A stretch of DNA of 64,000 bases. Source: Adineta steineri (lineage: Eukaryota > Rotifera > Eurotatoria > Adinetida > Adinetidae). The notes below the pieces were generated by a model. It had not been told where the DNA came from and ran no database searches. It saw only the letters and a program-made list of their open reading frames with translations. This document shows positions 38,771 through 49,528 of the stretch, piece by piece. Each line of letters starts with the position of its first letter. Within the stretch, counting starts at the first letter, position 1. The stretch covers positions 310,001 through 374,000 of the forward strand of contig CAJNOI010000081.1 of assembly GCA_905250115.1 (NCBI GenBank), in the 5' to 3' direction. A program made the position numbers and the translations under genes.

Positions 38771-39639
38771 GTGCGGGTATATGAAGACGGGTATTATAGT
38801 CATTCTACATCCACATTCATACCCACCCATCCCGCGCCCATATCCACACCCGCCCTCAAGATGATTGGATGACAAACGATCCCGACGAATCCTAGATGGT
38901 GGAAAGCTCTACTTTCCATTCTACTATGTTATCCGTTCTATAAACTCCGTTTTCCATCATCGTTGAGTGATGTCATAATCCCATTACCCCGGGTATTCTA
39001 CTACAAACACGTCGCTTACAAAGTTACCCCGCTAGGGTATCGTGCAACCACCTCGTTACCCAAATGAACTATAAGTAAAAAGCTGAGGAATATGAATTGA
39101 TTTGGAGTAACCAGCTCGTTACCCCAAAAAGAAGTATATGTGAAAAAGCTGAGGAATATGAGTTGATTTGGAGTAACCACCTCGTTACCCCAAAAAGAAG
39201 TATATGTGAAAAAGCTGAGGAATACGAGTTGATTTGGAGTAACCAGCTCGTTACCCCAATGATGTATATGTGAAAAAGCTGAGGAATATGAGTTGATTTG
39301 GAGTAACTAGCTCGTTACCCCAAAAAGAAGTATATGTGAAAAGCCGAGGAATATGCGTGGATTTGGTGCATTAACGTTTGGATAACGATATTGTCTCTTA
39401 GATTGATTTGCTTATTTCGCGAAACTGTCATGAATAACCATGTATGTTAGAGGTGAATTGTGAAAAGGATTATTGCTATTGATCTTTCCGGCAGCTAAAG
39501 TGACTATGGCGCTTCAGTTCAATTAATTTGGATTTTGTAGATGAAATAGGATTGATTGAAATCTGCCTTTCGTTAGTCGTTTTGTCGAGATATTGCGGCC
39601 GATGCACCGCTTTTGAACACCTTCAATTGTTTCGTTGCC

Positions 39640-39850
39640 TACAGGTCTGGCTTCCCGAACACCCACACTTGTTGCTTTGCCCACTGGCCTGGCTTTCCGA
39701 GCACCCNNNNNNNNNNCCCACTGGCCTGGCTTTCCGAGCACCCACACTTGTTGCTTTGCCCACTGGCCTGGCTTCTCGAGCACCCACACTTGTTGCTTTG
39801 TCCACTGGCCTGGCTTTCCCAGCACCCGCACTTGTTGCTGTGGCTACTGA
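39640..39850 (+). repeat. 42-bp minisatellite with 10-base gap
   Basis: At least five copies of a 42-base unit with CTGGCCTGGCTTTCCGAGCA and CCCACACTTGTTGCTTTG. The gap at 39707-39716 lies within it, probably an assembly collapse. Being a multiple of three, the repeat leaves frames open on both strands; these are not taken as genes. Confidence 0.85.
39707..39716. other. Assembly gap (10 N)
   Basis: Ten undetermined bases within a tandem repeat; true length uncertain. Confidence 0.99.
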
Positions 39851-40488
39851 TGTCGCTGTGGGTTGTTGGGGTAACGAGCTGGTTACACCAAATCCACTCA
39901 TATTCCTCAGCTTTTTCACATATACATCGTTGGGGTAACGAAGTGGTTACACCAAATCAACTCATATTCCTCAGCTTTTCACATATACTTCATTTTAGGG
40001 TAACGAGGTGGTTATTCCACATCAACTCATATTCCTCAGCTTTAAAGATATACGATATGTAAAAAGTTGAGGAATAGGAGTTGATTTGGTGTAACCACCT
40101 CGTTACCCCAAATCCACTCATATTCCTCAACTTCTATAATGAATGTATTTTTTAGTGGGGTAATGAAGTCATTACTCCTTGGTATAATATGTGGAGTGAA
40201 TGTTAATTTACTTTCGTTGACCTCATGTCAGAATATCCTGCCGTCTGACTGTCGATACCCGGGGTAATGGTATTATGACATCTATGTCATCGTTTATAAG
40301 GCCATAAATAATATTATTTGTTGTGAAAAAAGATATATCATCATACAAAAAAATATCAAAGAAAAAAGTTTGTTTTTATTCGCAGAGGAAAAATGGTTAA
40401 TGAATAGGATATTAATTACTAGTATTCATATTCAATAAATTGATGTGCATAAAATCAAGGTATGATAATAGATTATGACCATGAGTTT

Positions 40489-42195
40489 TTATTTATTAAT
40501 AAAGTGAACCTTAAAAGTAGATTTAGCTGCGGTTTCATAAGCAGCGTGAATGTTCTCAAAAGATGCTATAAATGGTGTTGAACCATCATCGGTACGCTGA
40601 TTCATTTCTGTTATCAAGTGTTGCATAAAATAGTGAAGTGCTCTTGGTGTTGTGATTTGATTAATGATTTCAGCATTTCTCGTGTTAGAATAATTTACAA
40701 GTGTTTTAAAATCTGCAAATGATTTACAACGACTTGCTGATGCATTTTTGTTCATTTCTTGTAGAATATAATCAGCATAATCAATTATTAATTTTGTATC
40801 CCAGTTTATTGTGTGTATTGGAAAGTTACTACTTCTAGTATTGGCATCTTGTATATTAATACCATCTATTTTAGGATAAAATATCGATAAATAAAAGTTC
40901 TGAGGTACAGCTGCTAGCAGAATTTCTTGGGCAGTCGAAGAATGACAAAATAATTCTAATGTTTGTTTATTGACCTTATTCTCCTCAAAGAAAAACCGAC
41001 TTTCGTCAATTCCATCAATAATAAATACGGCTGTTTTTTTAACATGTTTCGTCATAAATAATGCAAAATGTCTCAAATTATTTAACACATTACTCGACAG
41101 AGTAGTTTGCAATGCTTTGGTTTGAAAACCTTCGCCTTCAATAATTGCTAATAACAAATGAAGTTTTTCTTGATCTTGTCTAAGAGTACTTAATTTTTTT
41201 AAATCGTTTAGGAAATGTGTAAGAAGTGGTTTATTTCGATACAGATGCCGTTCCTTAATCTGTATTTCTGCTTTACTTGCATGGTACATTGAGTTGTCGC
41301 TTTTCTTCAGAAACGAATTCACCAGTTTTTCCAGTTTGCTCACACTTCCCTCGTTATAATAATAACACATGATAGTTATTAGTTCGATTTTCTCGGCTAA
41401 CGAAATATCTAGAAGATCCGCTGGCTCTCCTTCGAATGTGTTAACGAATTGTGTAACTAAAATAGACAGAAGTAACTGGCCGAAGTCATCACTTGACCAT
41501 TTCATGATGCAACTTTTCTTGTCACAATCTGTTCCACTCATTGCTTTCTCTTCGACAAATCTTTGTAAATATTCATCAATCTCTTTATTTAATATTAATA
41601 CTTTGAAGTAGGTATCTGGTCGTAATGATTTGTAATATTCACATCTCAATAATGTTTTCCCAGTTCCGTAAGGTGCCAATGTTAAGAATGAACTTGCTGA
41701 ATAATCAGGTTTTAGTATTGCTTGCGGTAATGCTGGTTTGAATATGATAGTTGAAGCACAGTTATCAGAACTTGGTGTTGTAAAATGGTTGTTCATGCTA
41801 AGAATCCCGTAGTATTTGTTGAAATCCCGATTTTCCGCCATCTTCATATCACATACTTCAGGTGTCGATAGTTTGACGTATTTAAGAACCGAAATGCCCA
41901 AAACGGCCGCAACGAGCAAAACAAGAAATGAAAGGAATATGAAAGGTACCTTGTTTGGAGGACCTGTATTGTTCTGAGCATGTCCATTCGGTGTAATACG
42001 TACATCGGCTCCAGTGGATGCATACCCTGTGGTGAAAATATCCCTAGCTGATCTCTGGTGTAAGCCAATTATATCGGCTGTGTCTGACATGAAACTAGTC
42101 TTGTTTGATATGTCCTCTTTCTGAACTGCAACGGAGGAGACGATACACTTCTCAATGACAGAATGGTCGTTCTTTTGGGCACTTGTATCGGCCAT
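40489..42195 (-). CDS. Single-pass membrane P-loop NTPase, family copy B
   Basis: Intronless, 568 residues, minus strand, tail-to-tail with copy A. From CDMKMAENRDFNKYYG to the C-terminus AKSTFKVHFINK it is nearly the same as copy A, with the identical APYGTGKT Walker A and VFIIDGIDE Walker B. Before that point the sequences are unrelated: B has its own 105-residue cytosolic region (MADTSAQKNDHSVIEK) and a different membrane helix (FIFLSFLVLLVAAVLGISVL). The switch occurs at a sharp boundary. The frame is fully open, so this copy is likely functional. Its N-terminal region resembles copy C more than copy A around the helix (PNK-P-FIFLS). Confidence 0.85.
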   Translation of the reverse strand: MADTSAQKNDHSVIEKCIVSSVAVQKEDISNKTSFMSDTADIIGLHQRSARDIFTTGYASTGADVRITPNGHAQNNTGPPNKVPFIFLSFLVLLVAAVLGISVLKYVKLSTPEVCDMKMAENRDFNKYYGILSMNNHFTTPSSDNCASTIIFKPALPQAILKPDYSASSFLTLAPYGTGKTLLRCEYYKSLRPDTYFKVLILNKEIDEYLQRFVEEKAMSGTDCDKKSCIMKWSSDDFGQLLLSILVTQFVNTFEGEPADLLDISLAEKIELITIMCYYYNEGSVSKLEKLVNSFLKKSDNSMYHASKAEIQIKERHLYRNKPLLTHFLNDLKKLSTLRQDQEKLHLLLAIIEGEGFQTKALQTTLSSNVLNNLRHFALFMTKHVKKTAVFIIDGIDESRFFFEENKVNKQTLELFCHSSTAQEILLAAVPQNFYLSIFYPKIDGINIQDANTRSSNFPIHTINWDTKLIIDYADYILQEMNKNASASRCKSFADFKTLVNYSNTRNAEIINQITTPRALHYFMQHLITEMNQRTDDGSTPFIASFENIHAAYETAAKSTFKVHFINK

Positions 42196-43828
42196 TTATT
42201 TTATCTTTGCCTTTTATGTAAAGAATTATTGTCGTCTAAATTTTATTCGTGGCGCTTGGAAATGGATGAAGATGTTGGTTGTTACCTTTTTTTGCGTTTG
42301 ATAACACACAGAATAATGTGCTTTTTCACATATGTGAATATATGTTGCATTTTTATTGTTTCAAGATAAAATGAAAGTCAGTGTCTTTATCAATATTCTG
42401 TATACAAAGAGATAGCTTGTTTGCCATATTTCTATGATACCTCAGTTTGTCAATTTAAAGTTTTGTTGTGTGTCTTAGAGTTCTGGATGTGGATATGGGT
42501 GTGAGTGTAGGGGTGAATGTAGGTGTGGGTGTTTGTGTGTAGATGCGGGTGTGAGTGTTTGTGTGTGGGTGTAAGCGTGGGCGTGGGTGTGGCTATTTGT
42601 GTGTGAGTAAGGTGTAGGTGTGGGTGTGGGTGTGGGTGGGTGAGGGTGTGGCTATGGGTGACGGTATGAGTGTGGATGTGGGTGTGGATACGACACTCAC
42701 CTAACACCCACACCCATCCACTCACCCTTTTGGACAAAATCCGTCGGTTTTTCCAACAGGATTCGATAGTTGGATCTGTCGCCTAACATAAGAATGCCAT
42801 AAAACAATCGAAATCAAATTAGCATCGTTTAGATTTTTTTCTTTAACAAGAAAGACGCAAAAAGATTGAATAAAAATTTCACAAATATTCACTTATTTAT
42901 ATATGAACTCAAAACCATTTGCTGAATAACAAATATTAGTGTTAACTTCTAAAAACTGATGGTGTGGGTGTAAACTTCAACTGATACTCATACAAATACT
43001 TGTGACCACATCCAAACTCTTCAAATACTCCTGAAAATATTGTAGAAAATAGCTGAATTAGAAGACAACCATTTTAATTATATGTAGTTCTTTGTTTTTT
43101 AGATGATCCTCTATAACTAATTTCTCTGTTGACGAAGATTTCGAAATCTTGATAACGGTATTAACATTCGTCTTTAGTTTTAAAAGAGAAAAATAAATGA
43201 TTAAGTCGAATGAAAATTTTTAAATGACATCAATTGATTTTTCTTTTAATGAAAAAAGATAATTCTCCGATTTCATCTAGTTTATTCTTTCGGATAAAAC
43301 AATTAATAATGAGAAATCTAATATTTCGAAATAATTTTTCTTTTCATTTTATTTTCTTCAAACTCAAGTCGATTAATTTTAGATCAATCATTTATTTAAC
43401 ACATTTAATGAACATCTTTGAGAAAAGTTCAAGAGAGACCTTGATCATCATGTTCAAGAGTATTGAATTGCTCAATGAATTAAAGAGAATTGAATAGATT
43501 AATGACATTTATTCATATTTCATAAAGAAAATTCTTTTTTTTGTTATTCGATGAAAATTACAATATTATTTGTATCTCAACACATATAAAAGGCGAAAAA
43601 TCAACAAAATTCTCATCATTCATCTTCTTTAAAGAGATTAAGTTTTCATTCGATGTCAATGAATATTAAATTATTTTCATCATGAAGATCTCTTATCTAT
43701 CGAAAAAAAGTTTTCGTTCTTTTACTACCTACTGATATTTATTAACCTTGACTCATTTTGTCTTGTATAAATAAATACACAGACAAAATAAGAACAAATA
43801 TTCATTTCTTTCTCAAATTCTTCGACAA
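42196..43828. other. Spacer with long telomere-like tract
   Basis: Apart from the tract at 42484-42727 and a short GGTGTGGGTG at about 42961, this is AT-rich sequence without supported genes, running up to the B-box/NHL gene. Confidence 0.5.
42484..42727. repeat. Longest telomere-like tract (about 240 bp) with inverted end
   Basis: About 200 bases of degenerate TGTGGG units (GGTGTGGGTGTGGGTGTGGG near 42620) are followed at 42693-42727 by units in the opposite orientation (ACTCACCTAACACCCACACC). It is the largest such tract in the window. Confidence 0.85.
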
Positions 43829-46144
43829 ATGGCAGCAGCAAACAGCAGAGCACAATGTTCTACCTGTAATAAAGGAAATACGACATATATTTGTCGTGGA
43901 TGTTCAAAAGATTTTTGTTTTCAACATTTAACAGAACATCGACAAATTCTTCATAGACAATTAGAAGAAATTATTAATGATCATGATCAATTTCAACAAA
44001 CAATTATTCAACAAAAACAAAATTCACACAATTCTTCTTTAATTCAACAAATTAATGAATGGGAAACAAATTCAATTCATCAAATTCAACAAACAGCAGA
44101 AGAATGTCGAGAAACACTGATAAAAGTGACACAAAAGTTGATCGATGGTGTAGAAAAAAAGTTCATAGAATTATCTAAGAAACTAAAAGAAATTCGTGAA
44201 GAAAATGAGTTTAATGAAATAGATTTAAATCATTTTCAATTAAAATTAACACAAATTACAAAAGAATTTCTTCAACCAGCAAATATTTCTATTCAACAAG
44301 ATTCACAGGAATTTATCAAGAAAATTTCAGTTATTTCGTCATTCGGTATGTTTATTCAACTATTTCATTTCGACACAGGAGAAAATGAAGTTTAACCGAG
44401 GTAGTTTTTCGTATTATAAATTAATTTTATCAACGATATTTAGAGAGAAAAGTTTTAAATATTGAAAATGAATAAATATAAGATGGAGAGAAGTCTAAAA
44501 ATACATTATATATAAATGATTTGAATCTGTATTTTGAAGATATAAGGAGATATGTCAAACTATTGCAATATGAAAGCAACTGTTCAAAACTACTAATTAT
44601 GATAAAAGTTCATCTGTGTAGTTAGACAGTGTCAAACGTCGAAATATCGCTCTACTATTCTAAATATAGATTAAGCTATTGTTAATTCAAAAATCAATTA
44701 ACAATATTTTATACAATCATTACTTTTTTTGTTTTTTCAAAGATTTATTCAAATAGAAAATTCAATTCTAAACATATTTCTGACGATAATTAGATTTTTT
44801 ATATTTGAAAAATCACTTTTAATATATTAATGAAAAGATTATCTTGTTTTTAAATTGTTCAATAAATTTAATTTAAGTTTAACTTTTTAGTTTTGATTTT
44901 TCAAATAAAAAATTATTTAATTTATTAATAAAAAAAGAAGTTTTTAATCGATTTTATTTAAATCATTCAAATAAAAATGATTTTCATTTTAAAACATTCT
45001 CCTAAATCAAAGTTCTATAAAAATCAAATAAAAAATTTTTGAATTAAAAAATCTGAAGAAATGAAGAAATTATCTGAAATAAGTTTTATTCATTAAAAAT
45101 TAAGTTTAACAAAATGAACCTTTTATTTTATTAAAACAAATTCGAATACAAGTTTTCTTCTTAATTTTGTCCTTTTTGACTTGAAAATAATGAAAAAGAT
45201 TTTGAATAAGACGAAAATCTTTTACTTTAGAAGAAATTCAAACAAAAAAGAATAATTTTCAACAATTTGCAATTACTGTTGCTGGGGGAAATGGAAATGG
45301 GCAGGAATTAAATCAACTCTCTTACCCTGAAGGGATCTTTATTGATAATGATAACTCAGTTTACATTGCTGATTGTTATAACCATCGTATTGTGAAATGG
45401 AAATTGAATGCAAACACTGGTCAAATCATTGCAGGCGGAAATGGGAGTGGAAATCATAATAATCAATTGAATGATCCAAGAGATATAATTTTCGATAAAA
45501 AACATAATTCTTTTATTATTTCCGATAACGGGAACAAACGAGTAATTCGATATTTTGATCAAAATCAAGCAGATCAACAAGTTATTATTTCAAATATTAA
45601 TTGTGGGGGTCTGACAATCGATCAAAATGGATTTATTTATGTTTCTGACCCTCAGAATCATGAAGTAAGACGTTGGAAACAAGGAGATAAAAAAGGTGAA
45701 TTAGTTGCAGGTGGAAATGGTCAAAGAAATCATCTTAATCAACTGAGCGTTCCTACTTTTATCTTTATTGATGAAGATTATTCTCTGTATATATCAGATT
45801 GTAACAATCATCGTGTAATGAAATGGAAAAAAGATGCAAAAGAAGGAATTATTGTTGCTGGTGGAAATGGCAATGGAAGTAGTCTTAAACAATTGTCTTC
45901 TCCTCATGAAGTGATTGTTGATCATTTAGGCCAAATCTATGTGGCAGATTGGGGAAATCATCGAGTAATGCGTTGGTGTGAAGGAGATGCAGAAGGTGAA
46001 ATTGTTGTTGGTGGAAATGGTCAAGGAAATCAATTAAATCAGTTGAATTCTCCCATGGGTTTATCATTTGATAATGAAGAAAATCTTTATGTTGTTGATT
46101 TGGGAAATCATCGAATCCAAAAATATGAAAAACTTTCAAATTAA
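43829..46144 (+). CDS. B-box / coiled-coil / NHL-repeat protein
   Basis: Two exons (43829-44345 and 45231-46144) joined in phase across an 885-bp intron encode 476 residues. The N-terminus has a B-box-type zinc finger (CSTCNKGNTTYICRGCSKDF, then CFQHLTEH). A coiled coil of about 130 residues follows. The second exon encodes about six NHL repeats, each with a core like VAGGNGNG...LNQLSxP...IYVADxxNHRVMRW, which fold into a beta-propeller. There is no RING finger, so it is not a complete TRIM-NHL ligase. Such B-box/NHL proteins are highly expanded in bdelloids. A role in protein or RNA binding is likely; specific function unknown. Confidence 0.85.
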
Positions 46145-46403
46145 AAATATTTTTAATGCCATTTGATAAAATTTCGATTTTCATTTTTGAAAATAAATAA
46201 AAAAACATTAATTTTTGAAAAATCTTCGACAGAAATAAATAAAAATGAATTAAAAATTTCTTTTAATAAAATAAATAAATTTGTTATCCATTTTTAGCAA
46301 AAAAGTATATAAGTATTTGTTAATTTTAATTTTAAATTGAAAAACCAATATGAATATAATAATTCGAATAGAATTTTCGTTGAATGAGCCTAATTAAAAG
46401 AAT

Positions 46404-46491
46404 CTTAAGGGTGGGTGTGGGTGTGAGAGTGAATCCTGCTGTATCAAACGTGTGGTACCTACACCAACACCCACACCTACCCTGTTCTTAA
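46404..46491. repeat. Telomere-like foldback element
   Basis: CTTAAGGGTGGGTGTGGGTG at the left and ACCCACACCTACCCTGTTCTTAA-type sequence at the right form inverted arms around a 35-base centre. Confidence 0.75.
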
Positions 46492-47079
46492 TCATTTATC
46501 TCAAGAAATCAGCAGAAGAATTTTCATGTAATTCATATACAACTTAAACGATTAAAAATAGTGGAAATAAAGTATTTTTCTTTCGCAAAGATATCATAGC
46601 AATGCTTTTAATTAGTTTTTTCAGCTATTTATTTAAATGAATATTTTATTGACGAAATATAAATCCAAAGATATTTAATACAATTTTGTCTTTAAGTACA
46701 ACAATATAATACAATACAATATAATGTGAACTCAAATATTAGATTTCTGTTCAATCATGCTACACCTCCAATTCCTATATTTGGTCGTTTATTGATTAAT
46801 TCATTTTAAGAGGCTTTAAGTGGATCGGTGAATTGGAACAAAGTAATCATCATTAATGATAATATTACAGTGACATATAGATAACTAATTCGAAAATGAT
46901 GTTTGTATATATTAGTGAAAAATGACACTAGAATAAAGAGAAAATAAGGCAGACCAAATGTGGTCAAAATGGTTACAAGTATTACCATACATCGAGTCAT
47001 TTTCAATGCTTACTGAACACGACTTAAAATATGTGCAGGTGTCGCACGTGTACCCGCTTGCCGAATATATCCAACTAAC

Positions 47080-47166
47080 TTCAGGGTGTGGATGTGGGTG
47101 TTGGTGTGAATGTAGATGTTGGTATAGATAAACACACAACAGTGACACCCACATCTACACCCTGAA
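47080..47166. repeat. Telomere-like foldback element, clearest example
   Basis: The 22-base left arm begins TTCAGGGTGTGGATGTGGGT and the right arm ends ACCCACATCTACACCCTGAA. One mismatch within the arms and a centre of about 40 bases. Confidence 0.85.
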
Positions 47167-47797
47167 TTCGAACCGTTTGATTCTAAGTTGTGCAGGAATT
47201 CAAATGCATCGCCTGTCTAATCTACGGTTACTCTTTTTTGAGAGTAATAGTTGAAATACGAATCGCGGTCTAAACTCTGAAGACCACTAACTCGTTTATT
47301 TCAATATAATTTTATGACAAGAACAATAGAAATTCTTGAGGCTTATTTGCAAATTCCATGGCTAAAAAAGGTACTATTTGTTATTGTAATACAGAAAGAG
47401 AGAATTCATACTTTCTAAGCTTCTCTCTAGAATGTAACATTATCTTGGACGTATATATAAAGGCTTGTTTTTATCTTTTACAAGCTGAGAAGAAACCTTT
47501 TCAAGGTGAATAATAGTATTATCAGTGGAAAAGAAGAACAAAGAATTCTTACCAACATAGACTATTCATTTGTTTACCACTCTTTCAACATCGATACGAT
47601 AAAAACTTCATTCAACTTAACCTGCAATCCGCGAATCCAGTATCTTCTACACTTCACAGAGATAAATTATTAGCAACATATACATGAAACCGGAACAATA
47701 ATAACTGCTTTGTAATCAACCAAAGCCACTACCTATAACTTGTCTTATCCTGTTTCACAGTCATCCACTACTCTTTTCGAGAGTACGGATGAGAGCT

Positions 47798-47962
47798 TAA
47801 GTGTGTCTCCCCTCTTCACTCTTACCTTCATATCCAGCGCATTTGTTGTAATCGTTATTTTGTTTTACAGTGCATCAATCCACAAGTAAAACGAAATTCT
47901 TCTAGAATCCAAACTTTAAGGGTACAGGTATGAGTGAAGAGGAGATACACATCCAAACACAT
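47798..47962. repeat. Imperfect inverted repeat
   Basis: GTGTCTCCCCTCTTCACTCT at about 47803 is mirrored by GTATGAGTGAAGAGGAGATA at about 47936, arms of about 25 bases separated by about 110 bases. Possibly an aged member of the foldback family, although telomere units are no longer clear. Confidence 0.45.
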
Positions 47963-48095
47963 ATCCTCTACCTGACATTATAGATATATTATTAAGATCA
48001 ACTAATATTCAATTTTATTTTTGTGTTTTAGATAAAAAAAGTGAATCTGAAATAATTTAATTAATTCTTTCGGATTGTAAACAAAGTCGTCGATA

Positions 48096-48716
48096 ATGAA
48101 TCGTTTTAGTGATATTGATTCAACATTGAAAAGACTTCCAGCAGTTTATGGCTATCATAGTGAAGAACTTGTTTCACTTGAACAAGCCTTAGAATCTATT
48201 AAATTACAAATTAATGGGTTAAAATTTTATATAACAACAGCTAAAAAACATTGCCATTTTCCATCAGAACACGGATTAACACGTGATGAATCAGCTGCTG
48301 TTTATATTTATACAATGGAGTGGGGGAGAACAAGTTTATATCATGTTCTTAATGAAGCATTAAGAGATGCCAATAGACAAAACATTATAATATGGCTTTC
48401 TTATTTAAAATTATTCGATACTGCATTAGATAAATTACCAACTATTAAAGATAGTGTGTGGAGAGGTATTCCACTTGATATTGGAAAGAATTTTACCAAA
48501 GATCAAGTTTTAACATGGTGGACAGTTAATTCTTGTTCATCTTCAGTTAAAGTTATTAAGAATTTCCTTGGAAATAATAAATCTTCAACTCTTTTCTTAA
48601 TCGAAATTATCAATGGAAAAAAAGTATCTGGTTACACAGTATATCAGGATGAAGATGAGATTATTTTGAAAATTGGAACACAGTTTCGTGTTAAAAGTGA
48701 TCCATTAGAACAGTGA
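48096..48716 (+). CDS. Arginine-specific mono-ADP-ribosyltransferase-like, interrupted by in-frame TGA
   Basis: A 206-residue frame starting MNRFSDIDSTLKRLPAVYGY. The C-terminal half shows the R-S-E type ART fold: VWRGIPLDIG (NAD-binding Arg), STLFLIEI (central strand), YQDEDEIILKIGTQFRV with the E-x-E of arginine-specific transferases. The frame ends at TGA (48714-48716) but the same frame stays open for about 40 more codons with HIVHLMEID, a typical continuation of these enzymes. It then runs into a donor-like GTAAGT at 48836. So the gene is either recently inactivated, read through, or functional in shortened form. The fold attaches ADP-ribose to protein arginines; ARTs are numerous in bdelloids. 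Substrate unknown. Confidence 0.75.
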   Translation: MNRFSDIDSTLKRLPAVYGYHSEELVSLEQALESIKLQINGLKFYITTAKKHCHFPSEHGLTRDESAAVYIYTMEWGRTSLYHVLNEALRDANRQNIIIWLSYLKLFDTALDKLPTIKDSVWRGIPLDIGKNFTKDQVLTWWTVNSCSSSVKVIKNFLGNNKSSTLFLIEIINGKKVSGYTVYQDEDEIILKIGTQFRVKSDPLEQ

Positions 48717-49468
48717 AATCAATCACATATTGTACATTTAATGGAAATTGATAATAATGGTGATGAGGAATCATTGGCATCGACTATGAACAATCATAGT
48801 GTCACCCTAGAACCATCAAATCAAGGAGCATCCAGTAAGTCACTTATATTCTTTCTTTAACAACAAACAGCAATCTATGATTAATCTGAAATTTTGAGAG
48901 GTTTGTGGAAAATATCATCTATATATACAGAAGAATGCTTATTTTTTTGTTCTTTTTGCATTCGATCCCTGTGATGATAGCTGGCATCACCAAACTTTCC
49001 ATAGTGCTCCACTAGGCCCAGCTGAAGGTCGAGAGGGGGTAGCATGACCACCAAGAGTGGATGTGCGGACATAGAGTGAAATTTCACCCAGATCGTGGTA
49101 AACTGCAATTTTCGCCATTTTTCAGAATTTAAAAAAATTGCTAAGATTTTGAGACTATTCACCTCCTACTTTCTCCCTTTCGCCCTGATTGTGAGTGTAG
49201 AGTATGGAAGCGAGCATCTGTCTATTCAAACAAGAATGTTTGTTCTTTGTACATTTGATCTTGTTAATTACTAGCGTCAACAAACCTTTTATGGCATATC
49301 TCTTGATCTAGAGGACAATTGAGGCAGAATTCGCGCGACAGAGGATGGTAGGAAAGAGGTTGGATAAAATCTCACTCAGGTTAAACATGGTATAGTTTCC
49401 ATCGAGTTTTTAGAAATTCTGAAGAATTTACTTCGACTTCAGACTATATTCTTTTCGCTTATATCTAT
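48717..49468. other. Post-ART region with diverged direct duplication
   Basis: 48717-48835 is the open continuation of the ART frame. Sequences at about 48915-49160 and 49225-49420 look like two diverged copies of one unit (AAGAATG, TTGTTCTTT, CATTTGATC/CATTCGATC, AAATTTCACCCAG/AAAATCTCACTCAG in the same order). No gene is assigned. Confidence 0.4.
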
Positions 49469-49528
49469 TTGCACTTTCTCTGGATCAAAAGCTGCCGACT
49501 AATCGAAGGTTTCTACGTCAGGGATGCT

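Larger units (their letters stand above)
37833..38864. repeat. Telomere-like foldback split by an hAT insertion
   Basis: Degenerate TGTGGG units at 37833-37989 (TGTGGGTGAGAGG, GTGGGTGTTGATGTGCGGG) and CCCACA units at 38779-38864 ending CCACACCCGCCCTCAAGAT are the two halves of one element. The 781-bp hAT element at 37990-38770 is inserted between them. Confidence 0.7.
38969..40282. mobile_element. Compound foldback element with minisatellites, about 1.3 kb
   Basis: The outer ends GATGTCATAATCCCATTACC and its reverse at 40255-40282 (GGTAATGGTATTATGACATC) are inverted repeats of about 28 bases. Inside the left arm, a 66-base unit containing GGAGTAACCAGCTCGTTACC and TGTGAAAAAGCTGAGGAATA repeats about five times (39085-39350). 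The same motif recurs in reverse at about 39866-40130. The centre is a separate 42-base minisatellite with a gap. No transposase was seen. Position between tail-to-tail NTPase copies A and B is notable. Confidence 0.7.
46145..48095. other. Spacer with three foldback elements
   Basis: AT-rich spacer between the NHL gene and the ADP-ribosyltransferase. It contains foldbacks at 46404-46491, 47080-47166 and a degenerate one at 47798-47962. No genes supported. Confidence 0.5.

Noticed and set aside
39523..40062. Several overlapping open frames on both strands
   Set aside because: They are produced by a 42-bp tandem repeat whose length is a multiple of three and by bridging the N gap; the products are repeat translations on both strands.
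38969..40282. CRISPR-like array from regularly spaced 66-bp repeats
   Set aside because: The genome is eukaryotic, repeats are contiguous without unique spacers and occur in inverted arms, so this is a tandem repeat in a foldback element.
42450..42737. Minus-strand frame rich in THTHPH
   Set aside because: Translation of degenerate CCCACA telomere repeats; no protein signal.
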